41,197 nucleotides of DNA from Prevotella sp. (GTDB taxonomy: Bacteria > Bacteroidota > Bacteroidia > Bacteroidales > Bacteroidaceae), in NCBI GenBank assembly GCA_016286995.1, contig JAEEVA010000026.1, forward strand, positions 1-41,197. Reading direction: 5' to 3'. Shown here piece after piece: positions 8,585 to 17,611 of the stretch (positions within the stretch are counted from its first letter, which is position 1; every line of letters begins with the position of its first letter). Made by a program: the position numbers and the translations under genes. The notes beneath the pieces were generated by a model. The model saw only the letters and a list, made by a program, of their open reading frames with translations, did not search any database and had not been told where the DNA came from.

Positions 8585-9607
8585 TTATCTCATGAGGAAT
8601 GAGAAGTGGTTCACGTTCTTTAGCGCGATGCCGGCACCTCTGGCAACTGAGTGCAACGGGTCTTCAGCAATATGGAAAGGAATACTGATTTTGTCCTCCA
8701 GACGACGGTCCAGACCACGCAGCAAGGCACCACCGCCAGAGAGCCAAATGCCGTTTTTCACAATGTCGGCATACAATTCGGGAGGTGTATTCTCCAATGC
8801 GGAGAGTACGGCATTCTCTATGCGGGCCACCGTCTTGTCGATGCAGTGGGCTATCTCCTGATAGCATACAGGCACCTCCATTGGCAGGGCGGTGATACGG
8901 TTGGGACCGTGTACGAGGAAGTCCTCTGGAGCCTCGTCTCCCAGATCGGTCAGTGCCGAGCCTACGGCAATCTTGATACGCTCGGCCATGCGTTCGCTGA
9001 CCTTCACATTATGCTGGCGTGCCATGTATTCCTGAATATCGGTATTGAGGTCATCGCCAGCTACCTTGATACTGGTATTGGCCACGATGCCGCCCAGTGA
9101 AATCACGGCAATTTCAGTAGTACCGCCGCCGATGTCGACAATCATGTTGCCCTCTGGAGCCTCAACGTCAATGCCAATACCGATAGCTGCTGCCATCGGC
9201 TCGAATATCATATATACGTCACGGCCGTCGGCATGCTCTGCCGAGTCGCGTACGGCACGCAACTCTACTTCAGTTGAACCGCTGGGTACGCCAATTACCA
9301 TGCGAAGTGATGGCGAGAACAGCCGGTGTCCCGTATGTACCATCTTAATCAGTCCGCGCATCATCTGTTCGCAGGCTGAGAAGTCGGCAATCACACCGTC
9401 TCTCAGCGGGCGCACCGTACGGATATTGTCGTGCGTCTTCTCATACATCTCCTTAGCCTTGGTACCCACAGCAATCATCTTGTCGGTGTGGCGATCCAGT
9501 GCTACTACTGACGGCTCGTCGACCACAATCTTATCATCACTGATAATAATCGTGTTGGCCGTTCCCAGGTCCATGGCTATCTCCTGGACAAAACTAAAAA
9601 ATCCCAT
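8585..9607 (-). CDS. mreB: Rod shape-determining actin homologue MreB
   Basis: 340 residues of actin fold. Seen: phosphate 1 motif IAMDLGTANT, phosphate 2 motif MIVDIGGGTTEIAVI, and the adenosine motif WLSGGGALLRG. It polymerises on the inner membrane and steers side-wall synthesis. Length and motifs are normal. It is preceded by a long hairpin (9637-9704) between it and purH, so its level may be set separately from purH even though both could share the purH promoter. Confidence 0.97.
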   Translation of the reverse strand: MGFFSFVQEIAMDLGTANTIIISDDKIVVDEPSVVALDRHTDKMIAVGTKAKEMYEKTHDNIRTVRPLRDGVIADFSACEQMMRGLIKMVHTGHRLFSPSLRMVIGVPSGSTEVELRAVRDSAEHADGRDVYMIFEPMAAAIGIGIDVEAPEGNMIVDIGGGTTEIAVISLGGIVANTSIKVAGDDLNTDIQEYMARQHNVKVSERMAERIKIAVGSALTDLGDEAPEDFLVHGPNRITALPMEVPVCYQEIAHCIDKTVARIENAVLSALENTPPELYADIVKNGIWLSGGGALLRGLDRRLEDKISIPFHIAEDPLHSVARGAGIALKNVNHFSFLMR

Positions 9608-9636
9608 ATCTTTTAATCTGTTTTATTTATATTTTA

Positions 9637-9704
9637 GCAAGGACTACAGGACTTTAGGACTTTTTCAGGTTTACTTTTATGTCCTGTTGTCCTGTAGTCC
9701 TTGC
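9637..9704. promoter_or_regulatory. Long hairpin in the purH-mreB gap
   Basis: Perfect 16-bp arms, GCAAGGACTACAGGAC (9637-9652) and its complement (9689-9704), extended inward by a further 5-bp pairing (9656-9660 with 9681-9685), leaving a loop of about 20 nt. The arms are built from 8-nt-period repeats of AGGACT. In the mreB direction a run AGCTA-poor, T-rich sequence (9611-9635 on the plus strand is AT-rich) follows, so it may attenuate read-through from purH or protect the mRNA end; function is inferred. Confidence 0.7.
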
Positions 9705-9712
9705 AATAAAAA

Positions 9713-10309
9713 TTATTTCTCAAACCAAGCGTTGATAGCAGTATCGTAGTGTGAGCTGACGCCGAAGGCACGGGTGGCAAACATGCGGCGCTGCTCCTTA
9801 GTGGTCTCGGCACCCTGTTTGTTCAGGATGTCCAATAATAAAGAGTATTCAACCTTAGAGGGAACTATCACCACATCATTGAAATTCTTTGCACCAGCAC
9901 GAATCAGCGAGATACCGCCGATGTCAATCTTCTCAATGATATCTTCCTCTGAAGCACCGCTGGCTACCGTCTGCTCAAAGGGATACAGGTCGACAATGAC
10001 CAGATCAATCTCAGGAATCTCGTACTGAGCCATCTGCTCACGGTCGCCCTCGTTGTCGCGACGTGCCAGAATGCCCCCGAACACTTTCGGATGCAGTGTC
10101 TTTACGCGTCCGCCCAGAATAGAGGGATATGTTGTCACCTGCTCCACCTTCTCACAGGCATAACCCAGCGACTCGATAAACGTCTGTGTACCGCCTGTCG
10201 ACAAGAACTTCACACCCTCGTCGTTCAGTTTCTTTAGCAATTCTTCCAGCCCATCCTTGTGAAATACCGAGATGAGCGCTGTCTTAATCTTCTTATTATT
10301 CTCAGCCAT
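9713..10309 (-). CDS. purH: IMP cyclohydrolase domain protein (stand-alone PurH N-terminal half)
   Basis: 198 residues matching only the N-terminal MGS-like/IMP cyclohydrolase domain of PurH: KTALISVFHKDGL, FLSTGGTQTFIESLG, PSILGGRVKTLHPKVFGGIL, DLVIVDLYPFE and IDIGGISLIRAGAKNF. The usual bifunctional protein is about 510 residues; this one ends after the cyclohydrolase domain (SSHYDTAINAWFEK) with a clean stop, and no AICAR transformylase domain follows. It should close FAICAR to IMP, with the formyl transfer done by a separately encoded enzyme (inference). It is the first gene of the shape operon; the promoter is at 10355-10348. Confidence 0.88.
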   Translation of the reverse strand: MAENNKKIKTALISVFHKDGLEELLKKLNDEGVKFLSTGGTQTFIESLGYACEKVEQVTTYPSILGGRVKTLHPKVFGGILARRDNEGDREQMAQYEIPEIDLVIVDLYPFEQTVASGASEEDIIEKIDIGGISLIRAGAKNFNDVVIVPSKVEYSLLLDILNKQGAETTKEQRRMFATRAFGVSSHYDTAINAWFEK

Positions 10310-10310
10310 A

Positions 10311-10326
10311 AATATAACGTTATATT
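10311..10326. other. Perfect 16-bp palindrome just before the purH start
   Basis: AATATAACGTTATATT is a perfect palindrome one base upstream of the purH ATG. It lies in the untranslated leader, after the -7 box at 10355-10348. It could be an operator or simply a weak hairpin covering the start; nothing in the window identifies a regulator. Confidence 0.5.
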
Positions 10327-10347
10327 AAAATCTTCCGAATCGGACTG

Positions 10348-10355
10348 CAAAATTA
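10348..10355 (-). promoter_or_regulatory. purH-mreBCD-mrdAB promoter -7 box
   Basis: TAATTTTG on the minus strand (followed by CAG), 38 nt before the purH ATG. No good TTTG is seen at the -33 position, so this rests on the -7 element alone. Confidence 0.5.
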
Positions 10356-10524
10356 CAAAAATCCCCGCATACTCCTGCAACTTTTCTACAAAATTTTCAT
10401 CTTATATAAAAATTAATAATGTATGTCAAGTCATTTTAGTGACGTTAATCCATGAATTGTCTGTAAGTTCGACAAAATTCGTTAAAAAGTGAGGGTAGGG
10501 GAAAGGAAATTAAAAGAAAAACAT

Positions 10525-10532
10525 TACTTTTG
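10525..10532 (+). promoter_or_regulatory. Sugar transporter promoter -7 box
   Basis: TACTTTTG followed by TAG, 34 nt before the ATG at 10567. The -33 region (about 10501-10504) is GAAA and does not match TTTG, so activator dependence is possible (inference). The rest of the 257-bp gap between the divergent purH and transporter genes is AT-rich with no ORF. Confidence 0.55.
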
Positions 10533-10566
10533 TAGACTGTTACGGAAACTTAAAATAATAAACCAT

Positions 10567-12099
10567 ATGGAACAACAACAAAAACGTGGTAGTTCTGCCT
10601 ACCTTTTCTCAATTGTTCTGGTCGCTGTCCTGGGCGGACTTCTGTTCGGTTATGACACGGCCGTCATCTCTGGAGCCGAGAAGGGCCTTCAGGCGTTTTT
10701 CATGGAATCAAAGGACTTTGCCTATACCGATGGCTGGCATGGCTTTACTTCTGCTAGTGCGCTGATAGGCTGTATCATCGGATCGGCTCTCTCGGGCTTT
10801 CTTGCTACTAACCTGGGCCGTAAACGCTCATTGGTTATTGCCGGTTTGCTGTTTTTTATATCAGCCCTTGGTTCAATGGAGCCCGAATTTTTGTTCTTCA
10901 CCCATGGAGAACCTAACTACTCGTTGCTCCTCATGTTCAACTTCTATCGTGTCATCGGTGGTATTGGCGTAGGACTGGCATCAGCCATCTGTCCGATGTA
11001 TATCAGCGAGATAGCACCGTCGAACATCCGTGGCATGCTTGTTTCTTGCAACCAGTTTGCCATCATTTTCGGTCAGCTGGTGGTTTATTTTGTCAACTTC
11101 TTCATTCTGGGCGAGCACATCCAGCCTCTGGTAGAGGAGATGGGTCGTGGACTTGCTGCCATCAACCCTGCCGCCCAGTGGACCGTTACCACAGGTTGGC
11201 GCTATATGTTCGGAAGCGAGGCAGTACCTGCAGGACTCTTTGCCCTACTCATCTGCTTTGTGCCAGAGTCACCACGTTATCTGGTATCTGTAGGTAAAGA
11301 CCAACAGGCTCTCCAGGTACTGACAAAGATCAATGGCAGCGACCGTGGCCACTTCATCCTGCAGGCCATCAAGGAGACGCTGGTACAGAAGACCGAGAAA
11401 CTGATGTCCTATGGTGCCATGTGTATCTTCATCGGCATTATGCTCAGCGTGTTCCAGCAGGCTGTAGGTATCAACGCCGTACTCTACTATGCTCCTCGTA
11501 TTTTTGGCGATATGGGAATGGAGAACCCGATGGTCATCACCGTCTTCATGGGTATCGTCAACATCATTTTTACCCTCGTGGCTATATTCACCGTGGAAAA
11601 GTGGGGACGCAAGCCGTTGCTCATTTCCGGCTCACTTGGAATGGCACTTGGTGCCTTCGGTGTGGCTGTGACCTTCGGCCATGCTGGTCTTGAACTCGTG
11701 ACGGCATTGAGCATCATGGTCTATAGTGCCTCGTTCATGTTCTCATGGGGCCCCATCTGCTGGGTACTCATTGCTGAGATATTCCCCAATACCATCCGTG
11801 GTGCCGCTGTAGCCATTGCCGTAGCCTTCCAGTGGATTTTCAACTTCATCGTTTCCAGCACCTTTGTACCTATGTTTAATATGCATCTTACCGAAGGTGA
11901 CGACTTTGGTCACTGGTTTACTTACGGACTCTATGGCATTATCTGCGTCATTGCTGCCTTGTTCGTCTGGCGTCTGGTACCAGAGACCAAGGGAAAGACG
12001 CTTGAGGATATGACGAAACTCTGGCGTTGGAAGGGATATGTTCCTGGTGAGGGTGTTCATGATGGTACGGCCTATTCAGATCGTGGTGGCAGAGAGTAA
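10567..12099 (+). CDS. xylE: XylE-like sugar:H+ symporter (MFS, sugar porter family)
   Basis: 510 residues with twelve predicted membrane segments. Sugar-porter signatures are clear: GGLLFGYDTAVISG in TM1, LGRKRSL after TM2, RVIGGIGVGLAS, YISEIAPSNIRG, the central PESPRYL, QQAVGINAVLYY in TM7 and the final PETKGKTLE. The QQxxGxNxxxYY set and overall form resemble D-xylose transporters of Bacteroides; xylose or another pentose/hexose is likely, but substrate is not proved. I start it at 10567 (MEQQQKRG), not at the upstream in-frame GTG/ATG near 10489, because the promoter -7 box lies between them. A GH43 xylosidase-type gene nearby on the other strand agrees with pentose use. Confidence 0.9.
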   Translation: MEQQQKRGSSAYLFSIVLVAVLGGLLFGYDTAVISGAEKGLQAFFMESKDFAYTDGWHGFTSASALIGCIIGSALSGFLATNLGRKRSLVIAGLLFFISALGSMEPEFLFFTHGEPNYSLLLMFNFYRVIGGIGVGLASAICPMYISEIAPSNIRGMLVSCNQFAIIFGQLVVYFVNFFILGEHIQPLVEEMGRGLAAINPAAQWTVTTGWRYMFGSEAVPAGLFALLICFVPESPRYLVSVGKDQQALQVLTKINGSDRGHFILQAIKETLVQKTEKLMSYGAMCIFIGIMLSVFQQAVGINAVLYYAPRIFGDMGMENPMVITVFMGIVNIIFTLVAIFTVEKWGRKPLLISGSLGMALGAFGVAVTFGHAGLELVTALSIMVYSASFMFSWGPICWVLIAEIFPNTIRGAAVAIAVAFQWIFNFIVSSTFVPMFNMHLTEGDDFGHWFTYGLYGIICVIAALFVWRLVPETKGKTLEDMTKLWRWKGYVPGEGVHDGTAYSDRGGRE

Positions 12100-12141
12100 A
12101 TTGATAATTGACAATTGATAATTGACAGTTGATAATTGATA
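12100..12141. repeat. Heptanucleotide repeat tract before the receiver gene
   Basis: Six consecutive units of period 7: ATTGATA, ATTGACA, ATTGATA, ATTGACA, GTTGATA, ATTGATA, filling the whole gap from the transporter stop to the ATG of the receiver gene. Same word family as the tracts at 35393, 37083 and 38237. Confidence 0.92.
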
Positions 12142-12144
12142 ATG

Positions 12145-12501
12145 ATGAAAAAGATTCTTGTAGCAGAAGACAACGACAGCAACTACATGCTGATGACGTA
12201 CGTTTTGAAGAAGCACTTCGACTATGTTCGTGCGCGTAACGGACAGGAAGCTGTGGATATGGTTACCACCGAGCAACCTGATCTCATCCTGATGGACATC
12301 AAGATGCCAATTATGGATGGTCTTGAGGCCACTCGTCGTATCAAGGCACAACATCCTGATCTTCCGATTATTGCCCTGACGGCCAATGCCTTCGACAGTG
12401 ATCGCCAACTGGCCTTGGATGCCGGTTGTAACGATTTTCTGGCGAAGCCCGTCAATGCCGAACATTGCATTCGGATTATCTCGAATCTTTTAGGCGAATA
12501 G
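12145..12501 (+). CDS. Stand-alone receiver-domain protein (CheY-like response regulator)
   Basis: 118 residues, a single REC domain with no output domain. Key residues are present: the acidic pocket Glu8-Asp9, phosphoacceptor Asp51 in LILMDIKMP, Thr79 (IALTANA) and Lys101 (FLAKPV). Tandem ATGs at 12142 and 12145 are both possible starts. IALTANAF and the LMDIKMPIMDGLEATRRI pattern resemble receivers of hybrid sensor kinases/phosphorelays, so it may accept phosphate from a hybrid kinase elsewhere; no kinase is in the window. Its last 26 bp overlap the 3' end of the convergent GH43 gene. Confidence 0.9.
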   Translation: MKKILVAEDNDSNYMLMTYVLKKHFDYVRARNGQEAVDMVTTEQPDLILMDIKMPIMDGLEATRRIKAQHPDLPIIALTANAFDSDRQLALDAGCNDFLAKPVNAEHCIRIISNLLGE

Positions 12502-14224
12502 GCTCTTTTGGCGTCACGCGAAGCCAATCAACATCAAGCCAGCCACGGTCGGCTTTGGGATTGGCTTCGACGCTGACAAAGCCGAATTTGGCACCTATCC
12601 ATTTGCCTTGACGCATGTTGAAGGGTGTGCCGCAAGGGGTGAACTTCTTGCCGTCACGGCTCCACGCAAAGTGTACGATGGGGTTGCCACCGTGGGGCTG
12701 TCCGGCCTCGTCATTGCTGACGGTCAGTCGCAAAAAGATGTCCTCATGGATGCCGGGCTTATAGTCTATCTTGTCCTCGGCAGTGGGTTTCAGGGTGGAA
12801 ATGACATTCTCCGTCTGAGGTTTCCCCTTGTCAGCATCCTTGCAGGTGAGCTGCACCAGCTGAAATTCCCGGCCTATACGCCGTACTACCAGTGCCGAGT
12901 AGTCGAGTCCCATCATGATGAGACCGCCCATCTGTCCGTCGGCCTTCGACGTGAATCGTACCTTAGTGGTGACGGTAAATTCGTCAGAAGGGGTCTTCTG
13001 CAACAGCATATTAGGCACAAGGAAGATGCTTGATGGCTGATGGCTGATGGCTGATGGCACATCTTCCTTCTTACCTCTTACATCTGACATCTTATACGTG
13101 TAAATGCGCATGGTGCCGAAGGCTGTCGGCATACCGTATTTCTCGTCGTAATTACCATGCCACTGCCACTGTTTGCCCAGCGTCGGACCGTCAAACTCGT
13201 CGCTCTCCTCTGGGTTAACGGTCACAGTGCTCGAAGCTTTTGGCTTCGAGTAAGTGCTCACCGGTTCCCCCTTCCTGCCCATCATGGGCCAGCCAGTGCT
13301 CCAGTCGACGGGGTTCAGATGTACTACACGTCCGTAGGCCTCCTTGTCCTGGAAGTGCAGGAACCAGTCTTCGCCGTATTTGGTATGTACCCAACCACCC
13401 TGATGAGGACCGTTGATATTCGTCTTGCCTTGTGCCAGCACAACCTTATGCTCGTAGGGACCGTAAGGCGATTTCGAACGCATGGCCAGTTGGAAACCCT
13501 CAGGTACACCACCAGCAGGACACATAATCCAGTACCATCCGTCGCGCTTATAGAACTTGGGTCCCTCGCAGGTGCGGTTCGCCGTGCCGTTGCCGTCGAA
13601 CACAATGACGGGTTGTCCGACAGGGCGTGTGCCGTCAGCACTCATCTCGCGTATCGTCAGGACCGAGGCGAACTTGCTTCTTGAATTGGCCCAGCCGTTC
13701 ACTAGATAGCAGCGGCCGTCAGTGTCCCATAGCGGACAGGGGTCGATATAGCCCTTCCCCTTAATGACACAGAGGGGAGCCTCCCATTTTCCGGCAGGAT
13801 CCTGCGTCTTCACCATAAAGACGCCGAAGTCGGGGTCACCCCAATAGATGTAGTACCATCCGTTGTGGTAGCGGATGCTGGGTGCCCATACGCCATTGCC
13901 GTGCTGTGGGGTGCTGCTGAAATGCTGCAACAGCTGTTCGTCGCCCTCATAGAGGTTTCCCAAGGCATAGTTCAAAATCTCCCAGTTTACCAAGTCTTTG
14001 GAATGTAGAATTGGTAGACCGGGGACGCAATGGAATGACGAGGCTGTCATGTAGTAGTCCTCGCCACTGGCTCCCACGCAGACGTCGGGGTCGGAATAGT
14101 CGGCATTGATGACGGGATTGGTGTAGGTGCCGTCACCATTATCGGGGCACCACACCTGTGAGCGATACTGGGCTGATACCCATAAGGGCAGCAACAGTGC
14201 CGCCATCAGAATCAGCCGTCTCAT
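12476..14224 (-). CDS. GH43 glycosidase (beta-xylosidase/alpha-L-arabinofuranosidase type) with C-terminal beta-sandwich
   Basis: 582 residues. Signal peptide [19 protein letters not shown], then a five-bladed GH43 propeller with the triad in view: base Asp45 (YSDPDV), modulator Asp161 (YIDPCPLWD) and acid Glu220 (TCEGPKF). The C-terminal part (from about residue 330) looks like the GH43 C2 beta-sandwich common in xylosidases ([16 protein letters not shown]). Between them, around residues 375-400, is an insertion encoded by ten heptanucleotide repeats (13025-13094). The start codon overlaps the metG stop (ATGA, 14221-14224), so translation is probably coupled to metG. The 3' end overlaps the receiver gene on the other strand. 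Confidence 0.88.
   Translation of the reverse strand: MRRLILMAALLLPLWVSAQYRSQVWCPDNGDGTYTNPVINADYSDPDVCVGASGEDYYMTASSFHCVPGLPILHSKDLVNWEILNYALGNLYEGDEQLLQHFSSTPQHGNGVWAPSIRYHNGWYYIYWGDPDFGVFMVKTQDPAGKWEAPLCVIKGKGYIDPCPLWDTDGRCYLVNGWANSRSKFASVLTIREMSADGTRPVGQPVIVFDGNGTANRTCEGPKFYKRDGWYWIMCPAGGVPEGFQLAMRSKSPYGPYEHKVVLAQGKTNINGPHQGGWVHTKYGEDWFLHFQDKEAYGRVVHLNPVDWSTGWPMMGRKGEPVSTYSKPKASSTVTVNPEESDEFDGPTLGKQWQWHGNYDEKYGMPTAFGTMRIYTYKMSDVRGKKEDVPSAISHQPSSIFLVPNMLLQKTPSDEFTVTTKVRFTSKADGQMGGLIMMGLDYSALVVRRIGREFQLVQLTCKDADKGKPQTENVISTLKPTAEDKIDYKPGIHEDIFLRLTVSNDEAGQPHGGNPIVHFAWSRDGKKFTPCGTPFNMRQGKWIGAKFGFVSVEANPKADRGWLDVDWLRVTPKEPIRLKDSR
13025..13094. repeat. Heptanucleotide repeat tract inside the GH43 coding sequence
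   Basis: Ten units of period 7 on the plus strand: GATGCTT, GATGGCT x3, GATGGCA, CATCTTC, CTTCTTA, CCTCTTA, CATCTGA, CATCTTA. Three units are identical in a row. The tract is read through in frame on the minus strand and encodes a polar insertion containing [11 protein letters not shown]. Loss or gain of one unit would shift the frame. Confidence 0.9.
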
Positions 14225-16287
14225 CCTACTTGTGAACCAGGTTTCACGTCTTTCGTCGTAGTAACCACACTAAGACTCTCGTCAAAGTCGACGGCAGAGA
14301 GAATCATGCCCTGACTCTCGATGCCCATCATCTTACGAGGCTCGAAGTTGGCAACAAAGAGGATGCGTTTGCCGATAAGGACAGTGGGATCTTCATAGAA
14401 GGCAGCAATGCCCGAGCAGATGGTGCGGTCAACGCCTGAGCCGTCGTCGATGGTAAACTGCAGCAGTTTCTTGCTCTTCGGCACGCGCTGGCAGTCCTTA
14501 ACCAGACCGACGCGAATGTCGAGCTTCTCGAAGTCGTCAAAACTGACAGTATCCTTGATGGGTGCTGCTTTATACTGGGCAGCCTCATTGGCTTTTTTCG
14601 TAGCCTCAAGCTTATCGAGCTGCTTCTGGATGACATCGTCCTCAATCTTCTCGAAGAGCAGAGAAGGCTCACCCAGCTGATGGCCGGCCTTCAAGAGGTC
14701 GGTGCTGCCCAGCTCGTTCCAGTCAAAGCTGTCGAGGTTCAGCATGTCGCGCAGCTTCTTACTGCTAAATGGCAGGAACGGCTCGAAGGCAATGGCGAGG
14801 TTGGCAGTCAGCTGCAGGCAGATATTCAGAATGGTCTCGCAACGCTTCTGGTCGGTTTTCCATACCTTCCAAGGCTCACACTCCGTGATATAACGGTTGC
14901 CGATACGAGCGAGGTTCATGGCCTCGAACTGGGCATCACGGAACTTAAACTGGTCAAGCAGCTCTTCTATTTTAATTTTTACATTTTTGAATTCTTCAAT
15001 TGCTTGACGGTCAACGTCAAGCCACTCGCCGCAGGCGGGAACAACACCGTCCCAATATTTCTTGGTGAGTTGCAGGGCACGGTTGACGAAGTTGCCATAG
15101 ACGGCGACGAGCTCATTGTTATTGCGATCCTGGAAGTCCTTCCAAGTGAAATTGTTGTCCTTGGTTTCAGGGGCGTTGGCAGTCAGTACATAGCGCAGCA
15201 CATCCTGCTTGCCGGGCATGTCCACGAGGTATTCGTGCAGCCAGACAGCCCAGTTGCGCGAGGTGCTGATCTTGTCGTTCTCCAAGTTCAGGAACTCGTT
15301 CGACGGCACGTTGTCGGGCATGATATACTTGCCGTGGGCCTTCATCATGACGGGGAAGATGATGCAATGGAACACGATGTTGTCCTTGCCGATGAAGTGC
15401 ACCAGACGGGTGTCCTCATCCTGCCACCACTTCTGCCATGAGCCCCATTTCTCAGGCTCCTTGGCACAGAGTTCTACGGTGTTGCTGACATAGCCGATGG
15501 GGGCATCGAACCATACATACAGCACCTTTCCGTCAGCACCCTCGATGGGTACGGGAATACCCCAGTTTAGGTCACGTGTCATAGCACGGGGCTGCAAGTC
15601 CATCTCCAACCACGACTTACACTGGCCATAGACGTTGGGACGCCACTCCTTGTGACCCTCCAGAATCCATTCCTTCAGCCAGTCCTGATATTCGTTCAGG
15701 GGCAGGTACCAGTTCTTGGTCTTCTTCATCACGGGCGTCGAGCCGCTGATGGTCGACTTCGGATTGATGAGCTCCGTAGGACTCAGGTCGCGGCCACACT
15801 TCTCACACTGGTCGCCGTAGGCTCCCTCGTTGTGGCAGTGGGGACATTCGCCCGTCACATAGCGGTCGGCCAAGAACTGCTTGGCCTCCTCGTCATACAG
15901 CTGCTCGGTAGTCTCTTCCACCAGCTTGCCCTCGTCGTACAGCTTGCGGAACCACTCGGCGGCAAACTTGTGGTGCGTCTCCGAGGTGGTGCGGCTATAG
16001 ATGTCGAACGAGATGCCAAACTCCTCGAACGAGTCCTTGATCATCTTATGGTAGCGGTCCACCACGTCCTGTGGGGTGATACCCTCTTTGCGGGCACGTA
16101 CCGTGATGGGTACACCGTGCTCATCAGAGCCGCCGATGAACATCACGTCCTCCTTCTTCAGACGCAGGTAACGCACGTAAATATCGGCAGGCACATAAAC
16201 GCCTGCCAAGTGACCGATGTGTACGCCGCCGTTAGCGTAGGGCAGTGCAGAGGTCACAGTCGTTCTCTTGAATTTCTTGTTTTCCAT
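14221..16287 (-). CDS. metG: Methionyl-tRNA synthetase
   Basis: 688 residues. Class I motifs: HIGH as HIGHLAG (near residue 22) and the KMSKS-equivalent KISTS in the segment [12 protein letters not shown] zinc knuckle CPHCH...CEKC lies near residues 150-165. The C-terminal 110 residues form the EMAP/OB-fold tRNA-binding domain ([11 protein letters not shown]...KSKKLLQF), as in dimeric MetG. Charges tRNA-Met with methionine in the cytoplasm. A strong own promoter is at 16345-16314. GH43 follows with a 4-bp overlap. Confidence 0.97.
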   Translation of the reverse strand: MENKKFKRTTVTSALPYANGGVHIGHLAGVYVPADIYVRYLRLKKEDVMFIGGSDEHGVPITVRARKEGITPQDVVDRYHKMIKDSFEEFGISFDIYSRTTSETHHKFAAEWFRKLYDEGKLVEETTEQLYDEEAKQFLADRYVTGECPHCHNEGAYGDQCEKCGRDLSPTELINPKSTISGSTPVMKKTKNWYLPLNEYQDWLKEWILEGHKEWRPNVYGQCKSWLEMDLQPRAMTRDLNWGIPVPIEGADGKVLYVWFDAPIGYVSNTVELCAKEPEKWGSWQKWWQDEDTRLVHFIGKDNIVFHCIIFPVMMKAHGKYIMPDNVPSNEFLNLENDKISTSRNWAVWLHEYLVDMPGKQDVLRYVLTANAPETKDNNFTWKDFQDRNNNELVAVYGNFVNRALQLTKKYWDGVVPACGEWLDVDRQAIEEFKNVKIKIEELLDQFKFRDAQFEAMNLARIGNRYITECEPWKVWKTDQKRCETILNICLQLTANLAIAFEPFLPFSSKKLRDMLNLDSFDWNELGSTDLLKAGHQLGEPSLLFEKIEDDVIQKQLDKLEATKKANEAAQYKAAPIKDTVSFDDFEKLDIRVGLVKDCQRVPKSKKLLQFTIDDGSGVDRTICSGIAAFYEDPTVLIGKRILFVANFEPRKMMGIESQGMILSAVDFDESLSVVTTTKDVKPGSQVG

Positions 16288-16313
16288 TTTATACCTTATT
16301 ATATTTTAGGCTG

Positions 16314-16345
16314 CAAAGGTACGAATAAGTGAGCAAAAAGCCAAA
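16314..16345 (-). promoter_or_regulatory. metG promoter
   Basis: On the minus strand TTTG (16345-16342), 20-nt spacer, TACCTTTG (16321-16314), followed by CAGCC. A leader of about 22-27 nt then leads to the ATG at 16287. Confidence 0.8.
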
Positions 16346-16427
16346 AAAAATTGAGCTTTTTCGAACGAAAGTGCCTTCTTGCCTCTTTTTTTATTTTTGT
16401 TTTCTTGGTTGTTTGAAGAAAAAGCAT

Positions 16428-16435
16428 TACTTTTG
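16428..16435 (+). promoter_or_regulatory. Promoter -7 box of the sugar-isomerase-like gene
   Basis: TACTTTTG followed by CAG, 30 nt before the ATG. A 20-nt spacer upstream places CTTG at 16404-16407, a near match to the TTTG -33 element. It fires divergently from the metG promoter. Confidence 0.65.
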
Positions 16436-16465
16436 CAGAAGGAATAACAGTAATATTACAAAACT

Positions 16466-17611
16466 ATGAATATCGCTATTTACACACTGACATCCGAACT
16501 GCACGACGAACAAGCTATCAGTGCAGTGACACAGCAATTCCTTGAAAGTCTGCAAGTGGAGTATGAGTTCAAGGGCGACGACTACAGCGACTACGGCACC
16601 CATGCCCTCGACCTGATCTACGTCAGGACTGGCGGTACCGAGGGTATCTTCAAGCGTTTGCTGCCTGACCTGCAGAAGAAACAACAGGGAGCTTTCCGCC
16701 TGCTGACCTCTGGTAAGAGCAACTCGCTGGCGGCATCACTCGAGATACTGGCCTATCTGCGTCAGCACAATATTCATGGCGAGATTATCCACGGCTCTAC
16801 AGAATACGTCCGCCGACGTCTGCAACTGCTTGAACGTGTCGGGCAGGCCAAGCAGCAGCTGGCAGGCTGTCGGCTGGGCATCATCGGTCAACCCTCCGAC
16901 TGGCTCATTTCAAGCTATGCCAACCGCGAGACTGTGAAGTGGCGCACGGGCATACAACTCCTCGATATCCCTATGGACGAGGTGATGAACAGTCTGCCGC
17001 CTGCCGACAGCATGCCAGACCCCGACCGCATTTACGAGGCCCTGAAGGCCGTCATGGCGCGCCATCGTCTGCAGGGATATACCCTGCGCTGTTTCGATCT
17101 GCTTACCAGCGTCCGCAATACGGGCTGTCTAGCTGCTGCCCGTCTGAATAGTGAGGGTTTTGTAGCTGGCTGTGAGGGCGATGTACCTTCCATGATTACC
17201 ATGATGATAGCCCGTTCCCTTACCGGCATATCGGGTTTCCAGGCCAATCCTGCCTCCATCAATCCCGAGACAGGCGAGATTCTCTTTGCCCACTGTACCA
17301 TACCTTTTAACATGGTGGAGCGCTATGAGCTCGATACCCATTTTGAGTCGGGCATCGGTGTCGGCATCCGCGGTTACATGAAGGAAGGTCCCATCACCGT
17401 CTTCAAGGTTTCTGGCGACCTGCAGCGCTATTTCATTGCCGAGGGCGAGCTCATCCGCAACCAGGCCGAACCAGATCTCTGCCGCACCCAGCAAGTAATC
17501 CGCCTGACAGACAAGAATCAGGTGAAATACTTCCTCAAGAACCCCATCGGCAACCACCACATCGTGCTGCAAGGCCACCATCGCACATTGTTGGAGGAAG
17601 TTCTGAAGTAG
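16466..17611 (+). CDS. L-fucose/L-arabinose isomerase-like protein
   Basis: 381 residues, no signal peptide, cytoplasmic. I recognise it as the short isomerase-like family related to the L-fucose isomerase C-terminal domain: an N-terminal Rossmann-like part (LDLIYVRTGGTEGIFKRLL, HGSTEYVRRRL, CRLGIIGQPSDWLI) and a C-terminal part with GFVAGCEGDVPSMITMMIARSLTG and GFQANPASINPETGEILFAHCT. EGD and the ILFAHC histidine could be metal ligands by analogy with FucI, but the reaction and sugar are unknown. It is monocistronic and followed by a repeat-rich gap. Family call is moderate; substrate is not assignable. Confidence 0.68.
   Translation: MNIAIYTLTSELHDEQAISAVTQQFLESLQVEYEFKGDDYSDYGTHALDLIYVRTGGTEGIFKRLLPDLQKKQQGAFRLLTSGKSNSLAASLEILAYLRQHNIHGEIIHGSTEYVRRRLQLLERVGQAKQQLAGCRLGIIGQPSDWLISSYANRETVKWRTGIQLLDIPMDEVMNSLPPADSMPDPDRIYEALKAVMARHRLQGYTLRCFDLLTSVRNTGCLAAARLNSEGFVAGCEGDVPSMITMMIARSLTGISGFQANPASINPETGEILFAHCTIPFNMVERYELDTHFESGIGVGIRGYMKEGPITVFKVSGDLQRYFIAEGELIRNQAEPDLCRTQQVIRLTDKNQVKYFLKNPIGNHHIVLQGHHRTLLEEVLK

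Noticed and set aside
12100..12141. CRISPR-like array
   Set aside because: Units are 7 nt without spacers; this is a simple tandem repeat, as at the other heptad tracts.
13157..13684. 175-codon plus-strand ORF
   Set aside because: Antisense to the GH43 gene, in which the catalytic residues are intact.
14680..16332. Long plus-strand ORFs opposite metG (253 and 226 codons)
   Set aside because: Both are shadows of metG, low in recognisable motifs, and no promoter or start region supports them.
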